Positions 16,771 to 25,988 of a stretch of 64,000 nt of DNA are shown here, in pieces (position 1 is the first letter of the stretch; each line of letters starts with the position of its first letter). A program made the position numbers and the translations under genes. The stretch spans positions 186,001-250,000 of the forward strand of contig SMDE01000005.1 of assembly GCA_004346725.1 (NCBI GenBank), given 5' to 3'. The notes beneath the pieces were generated by a model. The model was not told where the DNA came from and ran no database searches. It saw nothing but the letters and a program-made list of their open reading frames with translations. The DNA comes from Phytobacter diazotrophicus. GTDB taxonomy: Bacteria > Pseudomonadota > Gammaproteobacteria > Enterobacterales > Enterobacteriaceae.

Positions 16771-17832
16771 TTAGAGGGCAATACGGATGATGTCGTCCGG
16801 CTCAGTGGCCTCTTTCTCTTTGCTGGCCGCCTGTTTCACGCTGACATAGAGCGTCTGACCATCGGCGGAGAGCGCCAGGCTGTTCGGATGCGTTGGCGTA
16901 TCGAAGGTTTTCACCACCTTATAGGTTTTGCCATCAATCACGCTGACTTTGCCCGCCTGACGATGGGTGACATACGCTTCGTTACGCGTCGGGTTAAACA
17001 GCACCGACAGGGATTCCGGCGCGGCGATCTTTTGCAGTACAGCCCCATTACGCAGATCAACGACCAAAACCTCAGGTGCTTTGGAGTCGGTAATAAAGGC
17101 GCGATGGCCTGCGGTGTCCAGGCTCAGATTCAGATAGAAGTGCTCTTTACCGTCATCCTGCAATTTCTTACGCGCCACAATTTTGTGGCTGGCGGTGTCA
17201 ATAGTCAGCAATTCCCCGTCACCGTTGGTGGTATACAGCCGTTTTGCCGCCGCATCGATGGCCAGACCCGTACTGAATTTACCGGTCCCCGTAATGGTGT
17301 ATTTGAGCGTCATGGTTTCGCCATTTACCGCCCAAATCACACTCTCATTGCCGATACCGCTGATGTAAACAGTGTTAGTCGTTTCATCCACCACCAGTTC
17401 ACGCGGCTGCAGCGGACGCACAGTTTCACTGCGCTTACGGTCATCAAGTACCAGACGCCCTTTCACATCGCCCGTTTTCGCGTCAATGGCAGTGACGGCG
17501 CCATTAGTGGTATTACCCACCCACAGGGTTTGCGTCCGGGAGTTAATGGCGGCACCGAACGGCTTGAGATCGTTATGGACAGCCAGCGTCACGTCCAGTG
17601 AAAGTGGATCCAGACGGTAGACCACGCCGCCTTTATCGGTTTTACGGCTCTGTGAGGTAGCCACCCACAGCGCGTTGTCCTGTTGGCTCCAGGCCATTTC
17701 GTAGGCACCTTTACCGACCGGTTTACGCAGCATCTCTTCGCTGGCCTGGGCGTGAAATGTCCCGGCGAGCAGCAGTGAACCTAACAACAGTGAACGACGC
17801 AGACGTGGCGCAGATAAATGACGTAAAGACAT
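16771..17832 (-). CDS. yncE: Periplasmic seven-bladed beta-propeller protein YncE
   Basis: A 353-residue exported YVTN-type beta-propeller, the exact length of E. coli YncE. The signal peptide is MSLRHLSAPRLRRSLLLGSLLLAGTFHAQA, and the blades repeat patterns such as RLYTTNGDGELLTIDTASHKIVARKKL and EAYVTHRQAGKVSVIDGKTYKVVKTF. The ATG at 17830-17832 follows AAAGGGAG. E. coli YncE is iron-regulated and binds single-stranded DNA in vitro; its role is not settled. It is divergent from the TonB-dependent receptor pqqU across a Fur box. Confidence 0.92.
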   Translation of the reverse strand: MSLRHLSAPRLRRSLLLGSLLLAGTFHAQASEEMLRKPVGKGAYEMAWSQQDNALWVATSQSRKTDKGGVVYRLDPLSLDVTLAVHNDLKPFGAAINSRTQTLWVGNTTNGAVTAIDAKTGDVKGRLVLDDRKRSETVRPLQPRELVVDETTNTVYISGIGNESVIWAVNGETMTLKYTITGTGKFSTGLAIDAAAKRLYTTNGDGELLTIDTASHKIVARKKLQDDGKEHFYLNLSLDTAGHRAFITDSKAPEVLVVDLRNGAVLQKIAAPESLSVLFNPTRNEAYVTHRQAGKVSVIDGKTYKVVKTFDTPTHPNSLALSADGQTLYVSVKQAASKEKEATEPDDIIRIAL

Positions 17833-17913
17833 GACGACTCCCTTTGATAAACAAATATAGTTTTGCTTCACATGCTTCCATGACGCCGGGGTCATAGCCC
17901 CGCCTTATTAATT

Positions 17914-17932
17914 GAGAATAGTAATCATTATT
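17914..17932. promoter_or_regulatory. Fur box between yncE and pqqU
   Basis: GAGAATAGTAATCATTATT matches 15 of 19 positions of the Fur consensus GATAATGATAATCATTATC. Its place in the yncE-pqqU divergent spacer, 82 bp from the yncE start, supports iron repression of yncE and perhaps of pqqU. Confidence 0.75.
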
Positions 17933-18090
17933 ACGTGAAATGTGGAGCAGTAAATCTGTTTTTACTGTCATCGGCGGTAACGTCTACACTTTTTGTTAAC
18001 GTAATGTGCCCTTAAAGTTTTCATGAATTGTTAAAGATATTAACATTACGCCATGTTCCCATTTGGTTCGTTTCTTATTCTGGTCAATTT

Positions 18091-20205
18091 ATGAATATTT
18101 TTGCCCTTTCAAGAACAGCGTTTCCAGCGCTGTTACTTCCGGTCATCTACGCGCCTGCCGTGCTGGCGGCCGACAATGAACAAACGATGATCGTCAGCGC
18201 GACACCCCGCACAGTTTCAGAACTTGACACCCCGGCGGCTATCAGTGTCGTGAACGGCGACGATATTCGTCAGGCCACGCCTCAAATAAACCTCTCGGAA
18301 TCGTTGGGCGGCGTGCCTGGCTTACAGGTGCAAAATCGCCAGAACTATGCGCAGGATTTACAGCTCTCCATTCGCGGTTTTGGTTCCCGCTCGACCTACG
18401 GCGTGCGCGGTATCCGCATGTATGTCGACGGTATTCCTGCCACCATGCCGGACGGACAGGGGCAAACCTCGAATATCGATCTCACCAGTGTCGAGAGTAT
18501 CGACGTCCTGCGCGGCCCCTTCTCTGCTCTGTACGGCAATGCATCTGGCGGTGTGGTGAATGTGACCACCCAGACGGGCCATCAGCCAACGGAACTTGAA
18601 GCCAGCAGTTATTACGGCAGTTACGGAAGCTGGCGCTATGGCACTAAAGCCAGCGGTGCGGTGGGCGATGGCACACAGCCGGGCGATGTGGATTACACGG
18701 TCTCCTCGACCCGTTTTGTCACCCACGGTTATCGCGATCGCAGCGGTGCGCGTAAAAATCTCGCCAACGCCAAACTGGGTGTGCGTATCGACGAGGCCAG
18801 TAAGCTGACGCTGATTTTCAACAGCGTGGATATCAAGGCGAACGATCCGGGCGGTCTCACGAAAGAGGAGTGGCACGATAACCCGCGCCAGTCACCGCGT
18901 GCTGTACAGTTCGACACGCGCAAAACGGTCAAACAGACTCAGGCCGGACTGCGTTATGAGCGCCAGCTCAGCGCGCAGGATGATGTGAGTGTCATGATGT
19001 ACGCCGGGGAGCGGGAAACCACCCAGTACCAGTCATATTTCCGCGGCCCCCAGTTGAACCCACATCACGCCGGGGGCGTGATCGACCTGACCCGCCATTA
19101 CCAGGGGATAGACACCCGCTGGACCCATCGCGGCGAACTGTTGGTACCGGTGACTATTACCAGCGGGTTGAATTACGAAACCATGAGCGAGCAGCGCAAA
19201 GGCTATGAAAACTTTGTGATGGTCAATGGCGCGCCGGATTATGGTCGTGAGGGGAATTTGCGTCGTAACGAACGCAACCTGATGTGGAACGTCGACCCTT
19301 ATGTGCAAACCCGTTGGCAGTTGACCGATAAGCTGTCGCTGGATGCGGGTCTGCGTTATAGCTCGGTCTGGTTTGACTCAAACGATCACTATATTACGGC
19401 GAGCAACGGCGATGACAGTGGTGATGCCAGCTATCACAAATGGCTGCCTGCCGGGTCGCTGAAATATGCGCTGACCGATAGCTGGAATCTCTATGCGGCG
19501 GCGGGGCGTGGTTTTGAAACGCCGACCATTAACGAGCTCTCTTACCGTTCTGGCGGGCAAAGTGGACTCAATTTTGCCCTTAAGCCATCGACAAACGATA
19601 CCGTCGAAATCGGCAGCAAAACTCGCGTGGGTTATGGCTTACTCAGTGCAGCACTCTTTCGCACCGATACCGATAACGAAATTGTCACCGATACCAATAG
19701 CGGCGGACGCGCCACTTATAAAAACGCCGGCAAAACGCGCCGTCAGGGTGCGGAGCTGGCGCTCGATCAGCAGTTCGCCGGAAACTGGCGGGCAAAACTG
19801 GCGTGGACGTATCTGGATGCGACCTACCGCAGCGACGTCTGCGGGGACAGTAATTGCAACGGCAACCGGATCCCCGGTATCGCGCGCAATATGGGCTTTG
19901 CATCACTGGGTTATGTCCCCGAACAAGGCTGGTATGCGGGTGCGGATGTGCACTATATGAGTGATATCGCCGCTAATGACGAAAACACGGCAACCGCACC
20001 GTCCTGGACGGTGGTCGGCCTGAATACCGGCTATAAATTTAACTACGGTAACTGGATGATGGATGTGTTCGGGCGCGTGGATAATCTGTTTGATCGTGAA
20101 TATGTGGGATCGGTGATTGTTAACGAATTCAATAACCGTTACTACGAACCGGCGCCGGGGCGCAATTATGGCGTAGGTTTATCGGTTGCCTATCGCTTTG
20201 AGTGA
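18091..20205 (+). CDS. pqqU: TonB-dependent outer-membrane receptor PqqU (YncD), PQQ uptake
   Basis: A 704-residue outer-membrane receptor. A signal peptide (ending PAVLA) is followed by the TonB box region EQTMIVSATP, the plug domain with LSIRGFGSRSTYGVRGIRMYVDGIPATMPDGQGQ and the VESIDVLRGPFSALYGNASGGVVNVTT signature, and a beta-barrel that ends in the aromatic terminus GVGLSVAYRFE, as needed for barrel assembly. It is very close to E. coli YncD, shown to import pyrroloquinoline quinone and to serve as a phage receptor. I chose ATG 18091 since it starts the E. coli-like leader; the frame extends to 18028. Confidence 0.93.
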   Translation: MNIFALSRTAFPALLLPVIYAPAVLAADNEQTMIVSATPRTVSELDTPAAISVVNGDDIRQATPQINLSESLGGVPGLQVQNRQNYAQDLQLSIRGFGSRSTYGVRGIRMYVDGIPATMPDGQGQTSNIDLTSVESIDVLRGPFSALYGNASGGVVNVTTQTGHQPTELEASSYYGSYGSWRYGTKASGAVGDGTQPGDVDYTVSSTRFVTHGYRDRSGARKNLANAKLGVRIDEASKLTLIFNSVDIKANDPGGLTKEEWHDNPRQSPRAVQFDTRKTVKQTQAGLRYERQLSAQDDVSVMMYAGERETTQYQSYFRGPQLNPHHAGGVIDLTRHYQGIDTRWTHRGELLVPVTITSGLNYETMSEQRKGYENFVMVNGAPDYGREGNLRRNERNLMWNVDPYVQTRWQLTDKLSLDAGLRYSSVWFDSNDHYITASNGDDSGDASYHKWLPAGSLKYALTDSWNLYAAAGRGFETPTINELSYRSGGQSGLNFALKPSTNDTVEIGSKTRVGYGLLSAALFRTDTDNEIVTDTNSGGRATYKNAGKTRRQGAELALDQQFAGNWRAKLAWTYLDATYRSDVCGDSNCNGNRIPGIARNMGFASLGYVPEQGWYAGADVHYMSDIAANDENTATAPSWTVVGLNTGYKFNYGNWMMDVFGRVDNLFDREYVGSVIVNEFNNRYYEPAPGRNYGVGLSVAYRFE

Positions 20206-20220
20206 TGGCGGTTGAATAAC

Positions 20221-20252
20221 CAGAGGCCCTCTTTTTGCAAAGCGGGCCTCTG
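20221..20252. terminator. Terminator between convergent pqqU and the chemoreceptor
   Basis: CAGAGGCCC (20221-20229) pairs with GGGCCTCTG (20244-20252) around a T-rich 14-base loop. There is only a weak T tract, so termination may be partial. Confidence 0.65.
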
Positions 20253-20257
20253 TTCTA

Positions 20258-22189
20258 TCAGAAGGTCGTCCAGCCGTCGTCGCTGGTCACCTCAGCCGGT
20301 TTACGCGGCGTTGAGACTGGCGGCTGCGGCCTGGCAGGCGTCGATGATTTTACCGGCGTCGCGCCCGACTCAAGACGGAATGTCGCAACCAGTTGCTCCA
20401 GGCGTAACGCCTGCTCTTCAAGAGAACCTGCTGCGCTTGACGACTCACTCACCAGGGCGGCGTTTTGCTGCGTGGTGCTGTCCAGTTCACCCACCGCGCG
20501 GGCAATTTGTTCAATCCCGCGGCTTTGCTCCTCAGAGGCAGAAGAAATTTCACCCATGATGTCATTAACACGGGTGACCGACTGCACCACTTGCCCCATC
20601 GTTTCCCCGGCCTTAGCCACCAGTTCACTGCCGGTATTGATGCGTGACACCGACTCGGTAATCAGTTGCTCGATATCTTTCGCCGCCTGGGAACTGCGCT
20701 GAGACAGGCTACGCACTTCACTGGCGACCACCGCAAAGCCGCGCCCCTGCTCTCCCGCACGGGCTGCTTCTACCGCCGCGTTAAGTGCAAGAATGTTGGT
20801 CTGGAAGGCAATACTGTTGATGACCGCGGTAATGTCGGCAATTTTGTTTGAGCTGTTGTGGATATCACTCATCGTTTTCACCACATCGCGCATCACGTTG
20901 CCACCTTCACTGGCCGTGTTCGAAGCCTGCGCTGCAAGCCTGCTGGCATTACGCGCGTTATCCGCGTTGTTTTTCACCGTCGCGGTTAACTCTTCCATAC
21001 TGGCCGCCGTTTGCACGACGGCGGCGGCCTGTTGCTCTGTACGAGAAGAGAGATCGGTATTGCCTTCGGCAATCTCCGTTGCCGCATGGGAAACCTGCGC
21101 CACGCTATTACGAACGTCAAAAATCATCTCGCGAAGACGGCTATTCATACGCCCCATTGCAGCGGTGAGTTTGCCCAGTTCGTCGTCGCTTTGCGCGGTG
21201 ATCTGCGAACTGAGATCGCCACTGGCGATACGCTCGGCCAGCGCCAGGTTATGGACAACAGGACGGGTGATCTGACGAATAATCCACCAAGAGACAATTA
21301 CGCCAATCAGAATGGCAATAATGCCGATAATGGCCGCTGTGGTACTGGAGTTATCCGCCAGCGCATCGTTATAGGTTTTCACCCGCGCAATCAGTTTCTT
21401 GATGTCAGCGCTGCTGTCATCGCCAGCGACTTTAACTTTATCCTCAGCCGTTTTGATCGCCTGAACCGCAGTAAAATAGTTGATGCTCAGGTCGCGATAA
21501 CGGGCGGTTTCATCCCACAATGCCTGCATCGGAGAAAGCAGCTCAGCCGGAAGCTGGCCTGAAAGCGTTTGTAACCCCGCCTGTGCTTTGTTGAAGCGAT
21601 CATCGAGAATATTGCGCGTCTCTTTCGTCGGGCTAAAACGCACCATTAACGCGGCATCGCGCACCCCACCGATGGCAATCAGTTGATCAAAAATCCGGGC
21701 GCTTAATGCGTTATCAGCCACAGGTGTGGAGACGAGTGTACTAAAGCGTGCACGCTTATCGTCTGCTCCGAGCTGGTCCAGGGTCTCGCGAACGGATTTC
21801 ATGGCGTTCGTCGCTTGCTGCATTTCCGCAGACCCTGCTTCAAAGTTCGCCAGATGGCCTGACAGCGTATGCAACTGCGCGCTCTCGTCATCATTCCATG
21901 ACATTTCACTCGCACTGGCGGTGAGCTGCGACGCATGTTTTACGTAGTCGGACATGATCGGACCGGCTTTCTCATCACCATAAAGATACTTCAGGCGGTT
22001 AATCTTGGCCTGGAAGACCTCAATGTTAACGCTATAAATCAGGTTGGTTTTTGCGTAGACGTCGCGGATCTCTTTAAACCGCAATACGCTCAGAACGGTA
22101 GCAATGGCAACCAGAAAAAGCACAATCCCAAACCCGACTGACAGCTTTTTACTGATAGTTATATTTTTCAACCCCTGGCTAAAAGACAT
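20258..22189 (-). CDS. Methyl-accepting chemotaxis protein with helical bimodular (HBM)-type sensor
   Basis: A 643-residue transmembrane chemoreceptor. Segment 1 is near residues 15-38, then a roughly 250-residue all-helical periplasmic domain, longer than the four-helix domains of Tsr/Tar and of the size of HBM sensors (McpS, PcaY), which bind organic or aromatic acids. Segment 2 ([20 protein letters not shown]) is followed by a HAMP domain and the signalling hairpin with tip [36 protein letters not shown]. The C-terminal GWTTF resembles the NWETF docking site for CheR and CheB. It occupies the place where Trg might be expected, but the sensor differs. A sigma-28 promoter lies upstream. Confidence 0.88.
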   Translation of the reverse strand: MSFSQGLKNITISKKLSVGFGIVLFLVAIATVLSVLRFKEIRDVYAKTNLIYSVNIEVFQAKINRLKYLYGDEKAGPIMSDYVKHASQLTASASEMSWNDDESAQLHTLSGHLANFEAGSAEMQQATNAMKSVRETLDQLGADDKRARFSTLVSTPVADNALSARIFDQLIAIGGVRDAALMVRFSPTKETRNILDDRFNKAQAGLQTLSGQLPAELLSPMQALWDETARYRDLSINYFTAVQAIKTAEDKVKVAGDDSSADIKKLIARVKTYNDALADNSSTTAAIIGIIAILIGVIVSWWIIRQITRPVVHNLALAERIASGDLSSQITAQSDDELGKLTAAMGRMNSRLREMIFDVRNSVAQVSHAATEIAEGNTDLSSRTEQQAAAVVQTAASMEELTATVKNNADNARNASRLAAQASNTASEGGNVMRDVVKTMSDIHNSSNKIADITAVINSIAFQTNILALNAAVEAARAGEQGRGFAVVASEVRSLSQRSSQAAKDIEQLITESVSRINTGSELVAKAGETMGQVVQSVTRVNDIMGEISSASEEQSRGIEQIARAVGELDSTTQQNAALVSESSSAAGSLEEQALRLEQLVATFRLESGATPVKSSTPARPQPPVSTPRKPAEVTSDDGWTTF

Positions 22190-22241
22190 CCCAAACTCCT
22201 TGCGTCACATCAATGTTAGCGCTCAACTTAGCACTCATCGA

Positions 22242-22268
22242 TTATCGGCAGGCAGCCCAGGGAGTTAA
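22242..22268 (-). promoter_or_regulatory. Sigma-28 (FliA) flagellar promoter of the chemoreceptor
   Basis: On the minus strand TTAACTCC, 11 bp, then GCCGATAA. The -10 element is a perfect match to the FliA consensus and the -35 element is a partial match to TAAAGTTT. It lies about 55 bp before the receptor ATG, so the gene is expected to belong to the late flagellar regulon. Confidence 0.8.
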
Positions 22269-22387
22269 GAGGGAAAATCGCTGAAGACAAAAAACGTGAT
22301 GATGATGCTCCCCTTTGCCAAATTTTTGGTGGGGAGCATTTAAAAATCATCAAATTGCACTGAATGATTTCAAGACTAAACTATCAC

Positions 22388-23044
22388 TCAGCTATTGAAC
22401 TGCTTTAACAGTATGCCTGCGCCATCATCAATGGTGCGGTATATTGCTTTTTCGCAACCGTTTTCGTCGCCTTTCTCGAATGCGGATAATAAATCGCCAT
22501 AATCATATCCACGCGATAACTCAGGTGATGAAGGATAAAGATAATTAAAGCATGGGCCAATCCGAACCCATAATTGTTCAATTATTGCGGCAAGCGTGGG
22601 CATTTCCGCATAATGATATACGGCAAAACGAAATACGCGATTCGACTGCAAAGTCAATTCAGTATTTCCTGTTTTTGCCGCCTCACTAAAAGCCTCGGCA
22701 AGAATACGCAATTCATGAACTTTACCTGCCGTCATATTTTTGCAGGCAGCGCGTACAGCCATGCCTTCAAGTTTTTTGCGGATATCACTAATTTCTATGA
22801 ATCGCGCCTTACCCACGTCCGGAACAAGGAATGCTTGCGCAGGAGTAGCATGAAGTGCCCCTGCGGAAACAAGACGCAACAATGCTTCCCTGACAGGCGT
22901 AATACTGGTTCCTAATTGATCTGCAATTTCTTTCGTGATGAGCCGGGCGCCAGGTTTAAGCGCACCAATAATAAGCGCACTCTTTAGACTGGCTTCTACC
23001 TGCATAGTAAGGCTCGTCCGCTGCGCTTTTTCCAAATCAAGCAT
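22388..23044 (-). CDS. mcbR: GntR-family (FadR-type) regulator McbR (YncC)
   Basis: A 218-residue regulator with an N-terminal winged helix (SALIIGALKPGARLITKEIADQLGTSITPVREALLRLVSAGAL, about 20-63) and an FCD-type helical effector domain. It reads as an E. coli McbR homologue (221 residues), with the same PAQAFLVPDVGK linker and NRVFRFAVYH and IIEQLWVRIGP motifs. In E. coli McbR represses the mcbA gene that influences colanic acid and biofilm formation and acts near curA. It stands alone, between the chemoreceptor and curA on the minus strand. Confidence 0.85.
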   Translation of the reverse strand: MLDLEKAQRTSLTMQVEASLKSALIIGALKPGARLITKEIADQLGTSITPVREALLRLVSAGALHATPAQAFLVPDVGKARFIEISDIRKKLEGMAVRAACKNMTAGKVHELRILAEAFSEAAKTGNTELTLQSNRVFRFAVYHYAEMPTLAAIIEQLWVRIGPCFNYLYPSSPELSRGYDYGDLLSAFEKGDENGCEKAIYRTIDDGAGILLKQFNS

Positions 23045-23303
23045 GTGATTGTGTCCCGTCCAAATTCTTATTTATTTTCAGCCTGGTAGCGTGTCGGTGA
23101 ACATAATTTATGAAGATATATTATGTATAAGCATGCCTGGTATTGGATTGACGCGTAAAGTTAGAACAAAATGTTATTTTTTATGCACAACTACCAGGAA
23201 CCGTTACCGATAAGGTCGTCGATTCCTTATGCTTGTATAATTAAAGACGTTTTTAAAAATTTTGCACGTATTATGATGACGGTTTTCACCGTCACCACCA
23301 TTT

Positions 23304-24341
23304 TTAGTCATCCTCGCCGACGCGAATCACAACTTTACCGAAGTTTTTCCCGGCAAGTAAGCCAATAAAGGTCTCTGGCGCGCTTTCAAGTCCGTCAGTG
23401 ATTTGCTCGCGATAATGGATTTTCCCCTCTTTAACCCACTGCGACATGTCACGCTGAAATTCGTTGATGCGGTGACCATAATCCTGGCTAATAATAAACC
23501 CCTGCAAGCGAATTCTTTTTTTCAGGAGCGTCCCCATTAATAACGGGACACGATCCGGACCATCCGGCAAAGAGGTCGCATTATAACCACTAATCAGCCC
23601 GCACAACGGAATTCGTGCTGCGGTATTCAATAATGGCAATACCGCATCAAATACCTTGCCGCCGACATTTTCGAAATAAATATCGATGCCTTGTGGACAG
23701 GCTTTCGCCAGTTGTTCGGCAAAATCGCTGGCATGGTGATCGAGACAGGCATCAAAACCAAGTGTATCCACCGCATGGCGACATTTTTCACTGCCGCCAG
23801 CAACGCCCACAACCCGGCACCCCTTGATTTTACCTATCTGGCCGACCGTCGCCCCTACCGGCCCTGTAGCCGCAGCGACGACCAGCGTCTCTCCCGCTTT
23901 CGGCTGCCCGATATCCAGTAACCCCATATAGGCAGTGAAACCCGGCATCCCGAGCACGCCAAGCGACCACGATGGATGTTCAGGATTTTCGCCGAGTTTG
24001 ACGAGCCCTTCACCGCCGGAAATCTCGTAATCCTGCCAGCCGCTGTAGCCCAGCACCCAGTCGCCTTCGTGGAAATCGTTATGCTGTGACTGTACGACGC
24101 GACTGATGGTAGCGCCGCACATGACGCCATCAACCGGCACCGGCGGACTGTAAGATGGCGCATCGCTCATCCTGCCGCGCATATAGGGGTCAAGTGAAAG
24201 GTAGACGGTTCGCAGCAGCACCTGGCCTTCGCCTGGGGTGGCAATGGTATCTTCTTCAAGCCGAAAATTGTCGACTGTCGGTGCGCCCTTTGGCCTTGAG
24301 GCCAGAACCCAACGGCGGTTGCGGTCATGCTGTTGTTTCAT
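23304..24341 (-). CDS. curA: NADPH-dependent curcumin reductase CurA (YncB), MDR superfamily
   Basis: A 345-residue cytosolic medium-chain reductase without zinc ligands, like E. coli CurA. The substrate segment LSLDPYMRGRMSDAPSYSPPVPVDGVMCG, the nucleotide-binding AATGPVGATVGQIGKIKGCRVVGVAGG (Rossmann turn near residue 155-165) and the IYFENVGGKVFDAVLPLL segment are clear. It reduces the conjugated double bond of curcumin and related enones with NADPH; its native substrate may be a reactive alkenal. The ATG at 24339-24341 is preceded by AGGAG. Confidence 0.92.
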   Translation of the reverse strand: MKQQHDRNRRWVLASRPKGAPTVDNFRLEEDTIATPGEGQVLLRTVYLSLDPYMRGRMSDAPSYSPPVPVDGVMCGATISRVVQSQHNDFHEGDWVLGYSGWQDYEISGGEGLVKLGENPEHPSWSLGVLGMPGFTAYMGLLDIGQPKAGETLVVAAATGPVGATVGQIGKIKGCRVVGVAGGSEKCRHAVDTLGFDACLDHHASDFAEQLAKACPQGIDIYFENVGGKVFDAVLPLLNTAARIPLCGLISGYNATSLPDGPDRVPLLMGTLLKKRIRLQGFIISQDYGHRINEFQRDMSQWVKEGKIHYREQITDGLESAPETFIGLLAGKNFGKVVIRVGEDD

Positions 24342-24411
24342 GTTGCTCTCCTGTTCCCATGAAAAGTTCTATTGATACTAGTCGTGGAAAACAGGAGATG
24401 CACATCCATTG

Positions 24412-24984
24412 TTAACTACCTGGATTAAGGCGCACTACCAGGTAGCGACAGGATGTGTCAGTTTCATTAATGAAGCGACAGTCGTTAGGCGGGCCGAGCT
24501 CCAGGCAATCCCCCGCTTTCATTTCATGGCGCGTATCACCCTCCATAAAGACCAGCTCCCCCTCCTGTAACCAGATCAATTGCCTGGCAAGTGCGTAGGA
24601 AGAAGCGGGCATCGGGATATTACTGCCAGGGGGTAAATCGATTTGTACCAGGTCGATGGGCAGATCGCTGCGCGGCGAGATATGACGGCGCAAATAATGC
24701 GTCTGTGGGTCGCGCCAGACGGGCTGGTCGGCAAAGCGCAACAGCTTACCCTCTTGCATCTCAGCGCGCGCAATCAGGGTAGACATGCTAATGCCAAACG
24801 CCCCGGATAAGCGGGCAAGCAGTGTCGCCGTAGGGCTACTTTCCCCGCGTTCAATCTTATGGATCATGGCGCGCGAGACGCCAGCGCGCTCGGCCAGTTC
24901 GCTAAGCGACCAGCCTCGGGATTCCCGTTCAACGCGAATTCGCGCACTGATCCGTTGATTTATGTTGTCTGTAATAGTATTCAT
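24412..24984 (-). CDS. XRE-family helix-turn-helix regulator with C-terminal cupin
   Basis: A 190-residue regulator: an XRE HTH at residues about 12-66 (IRVERESRGWSLSELAERAGVSRAMIHKIERGESSP) followed by a single cupin domain ending in DCLELGPPNDCRF. Such fusions sense a small molecule in the cupin, commonly to control catabolic or transport genes. It is divergent from mnaT-ydcZ across only 38 bp, so it very probably controls that pair and itself through the inverted repeat at 24974-24997, which overlaps its own start codon. Confidence 0.85.
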   Translation of the reverse strand: MNTITDNINQRISARIRVERESRGWSLSELAERAGVSRAMIHKIERGESSPTATLLARLSGAFGISMSTLIARAEMQEGKLLRFADQPVWRDPQTHYLRRHISPRSDLPIDLVQIDLPPGSNIPMPASSYALARQLIWLQEGELVFMEGDTRHEMKAGDCLELGPPNDCRFINETDTSCRYLVVRLNPGS

Positions 24985-24997
24985 ATCGTAATACTAT
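24974..24997. promoter_or_regulatory. Inverted repeat, probable operator of the XRE-cupin regulator
   Basis: ATAGTATT, 8 bp, AATACTAT is a perfect 8-bp inverted repeat overlapping the start codon of the regulator at 24982-24984. It is followed by a second palindrome, AGTGA-ACAA-TCACT (24998-25011), before the mnaT ribosome binding site. The first is a natural autorepressor site. Confidence 0.6.
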
Positions 24998-25022
24998 AGT
25001 GAACAATCACTGAGGTTCAACC

Positions 25023-25538
25023 ATGAATATTCGTTACGCCATTAAAGACGATTGCGCGGCAATTGCAGAGATCTACAATCACGCCGTCGTGCACACTGCG
25101 GCCATCTGGAATGACAAAACTGTTGACGTGGATAACCGGATTGCCTGGTTCGAAGCACGCGCGCTACTGGGTTATCCCGTACTGGTAAGCGAAGAAGGTG
25201 ACGTTGTCACTGGCTATGCGTCGTTTGGCGACTGGCGCGCGTTCGACGGTTTCCGTCACACAGTCGAGCATTCTGTCTACGTCCATCCGGATCACCAGGG
25301 TAAGAAAATCGGTCAGGCGCTGATGGCGCGACTGATTGACGAGGCTAAACGCGTTGGCAAACATGTGATGGTTGCAGGCATTGAGTCGCAGAACCATGCC
25401 TCTATCCATCTGCATGAGAAACTGGGTTTCACCGTCACTGCGCAGATGCCGCAGGTGGGCACCAAATTTGGCCGCTGGCTGGATCTGACGTTTATGCAGT
25501 TGCAACTGGATCAGCGCCAGGACCCGGACGCCATCTGA
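25023..25538 (+). CDS. mnaT: L-amino acid N-acyltransferase MnaT (YncA), methionine sulfone/sulfoximine acetyltransferase
   Basis: A 171-residue GNAT enzyme that closely resembles E. coli MnaT (172 residues). The N-terminus MNIRYAIKDDCAAIAEIYNHAVVHTAAIW and the acetyl-CoA motif VEHSVYVHPDHQGKKIGQALMARLI are characteristic of the phosphinothricin acetyltransferase group, which detoxifies methionine sulfoximine, sulfone and phosphinothricin-like compounds. The stop overlaps the ydcZ start by one base (TGATG), so the two are co-translated. The preceding AGGTTCAACC gives the RBS. Confidence 0.93.
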   Translation: MNIRYAIKDDCAAIAEIYNHAVVHTAAIWNDKTVDVDNRIAWFEARALLGYPVLVSEEGDVVTGYASFGDWRAFDGFRHTVEHSVYVHPDHQGKKIGQALMARLIDEAKRVGKHVMVAGIESQNHASIHLHEKLGFTVTAQMPQVGTKFGRWLDLTFMQLQLDQRQDPDAI

Positions 25539-25987
25539 TGAATCAGACCCTTACCCTCTGCTTTCTGGTTGCCGCTGGCATTGGCCTGGTGGTGCAAAAT
25601 ACTTTGATGGTGCGCATCACCCAGTCGTCGTCCACTATATTGATCGCGATGTTGCTGAACTCGCTGGTGGGGATCGTTCTGTTTGTCAGTATCTTGTTGG
25701 TAAAACACGGCCTGTCCGGCTTTAGCGAACTGGCGGCAACCGTCCGCTGGTGGACGTTGATCCCCGGGCTGCTCGGTTCGTTTTTTGTCTTCGCCAGTAT
25801 CAGTGGTTATCAGTACGTGGGGGCCGCCACCACCATTGCCGTGTTGGTAGCCAGTCAGTTGATTGGAGGGCTGGTGATGGATGTGGTCAGAAGCCAGGGG
25901 GTGGCACTCAAAGCCCTGATTGGCCCGGTATGCGGTGCGGTTCTGCTGGTGATTGGCGCCTGGCTGGTTGCCAGACGCCAGTTCTGA
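25538..25987 (+). CDS. ydcZ: Inner-membrane DMT-superfamily protein YdcZ (DUF606)
   Basis: A 149-residue, five-segment inner-membrane protein, the length of E. coli YdcZ. DUF606 proteins are half-size members of the drug/metabolite transporter superfamily and often act as pairs. The GLLGSFFVFASISGYQYVGAATTIAVLVASQLIGGLVMD motif is clear. Its translational coupling to mnaT suggests export of the acetylated product or of the toxic amino acid, an inference from arrangement. It ends one base before ydcY on the other strand. Confidence 0.88.
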   Translation: MNQTLTLCFLVAAGIGLVVQNTLMVRITQSSSTILIAMLLNSLVGIVLFVSILLVKHGLSGFSELAATVRWWTLIPGLLGSFFVFASISGYQYVGAATTIAVLVASQLIGGLVMDVVRSQGVALKALIGPVCGAVLLVIGAWLVARRQF

Positions 25988-25988
25988 T

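Noticed and set aside
16741-17601. 286-residue plus-strand frame inside yncE
   Set aside because: Antisense shadow of yncE; includes the terminator stem and no RBS.
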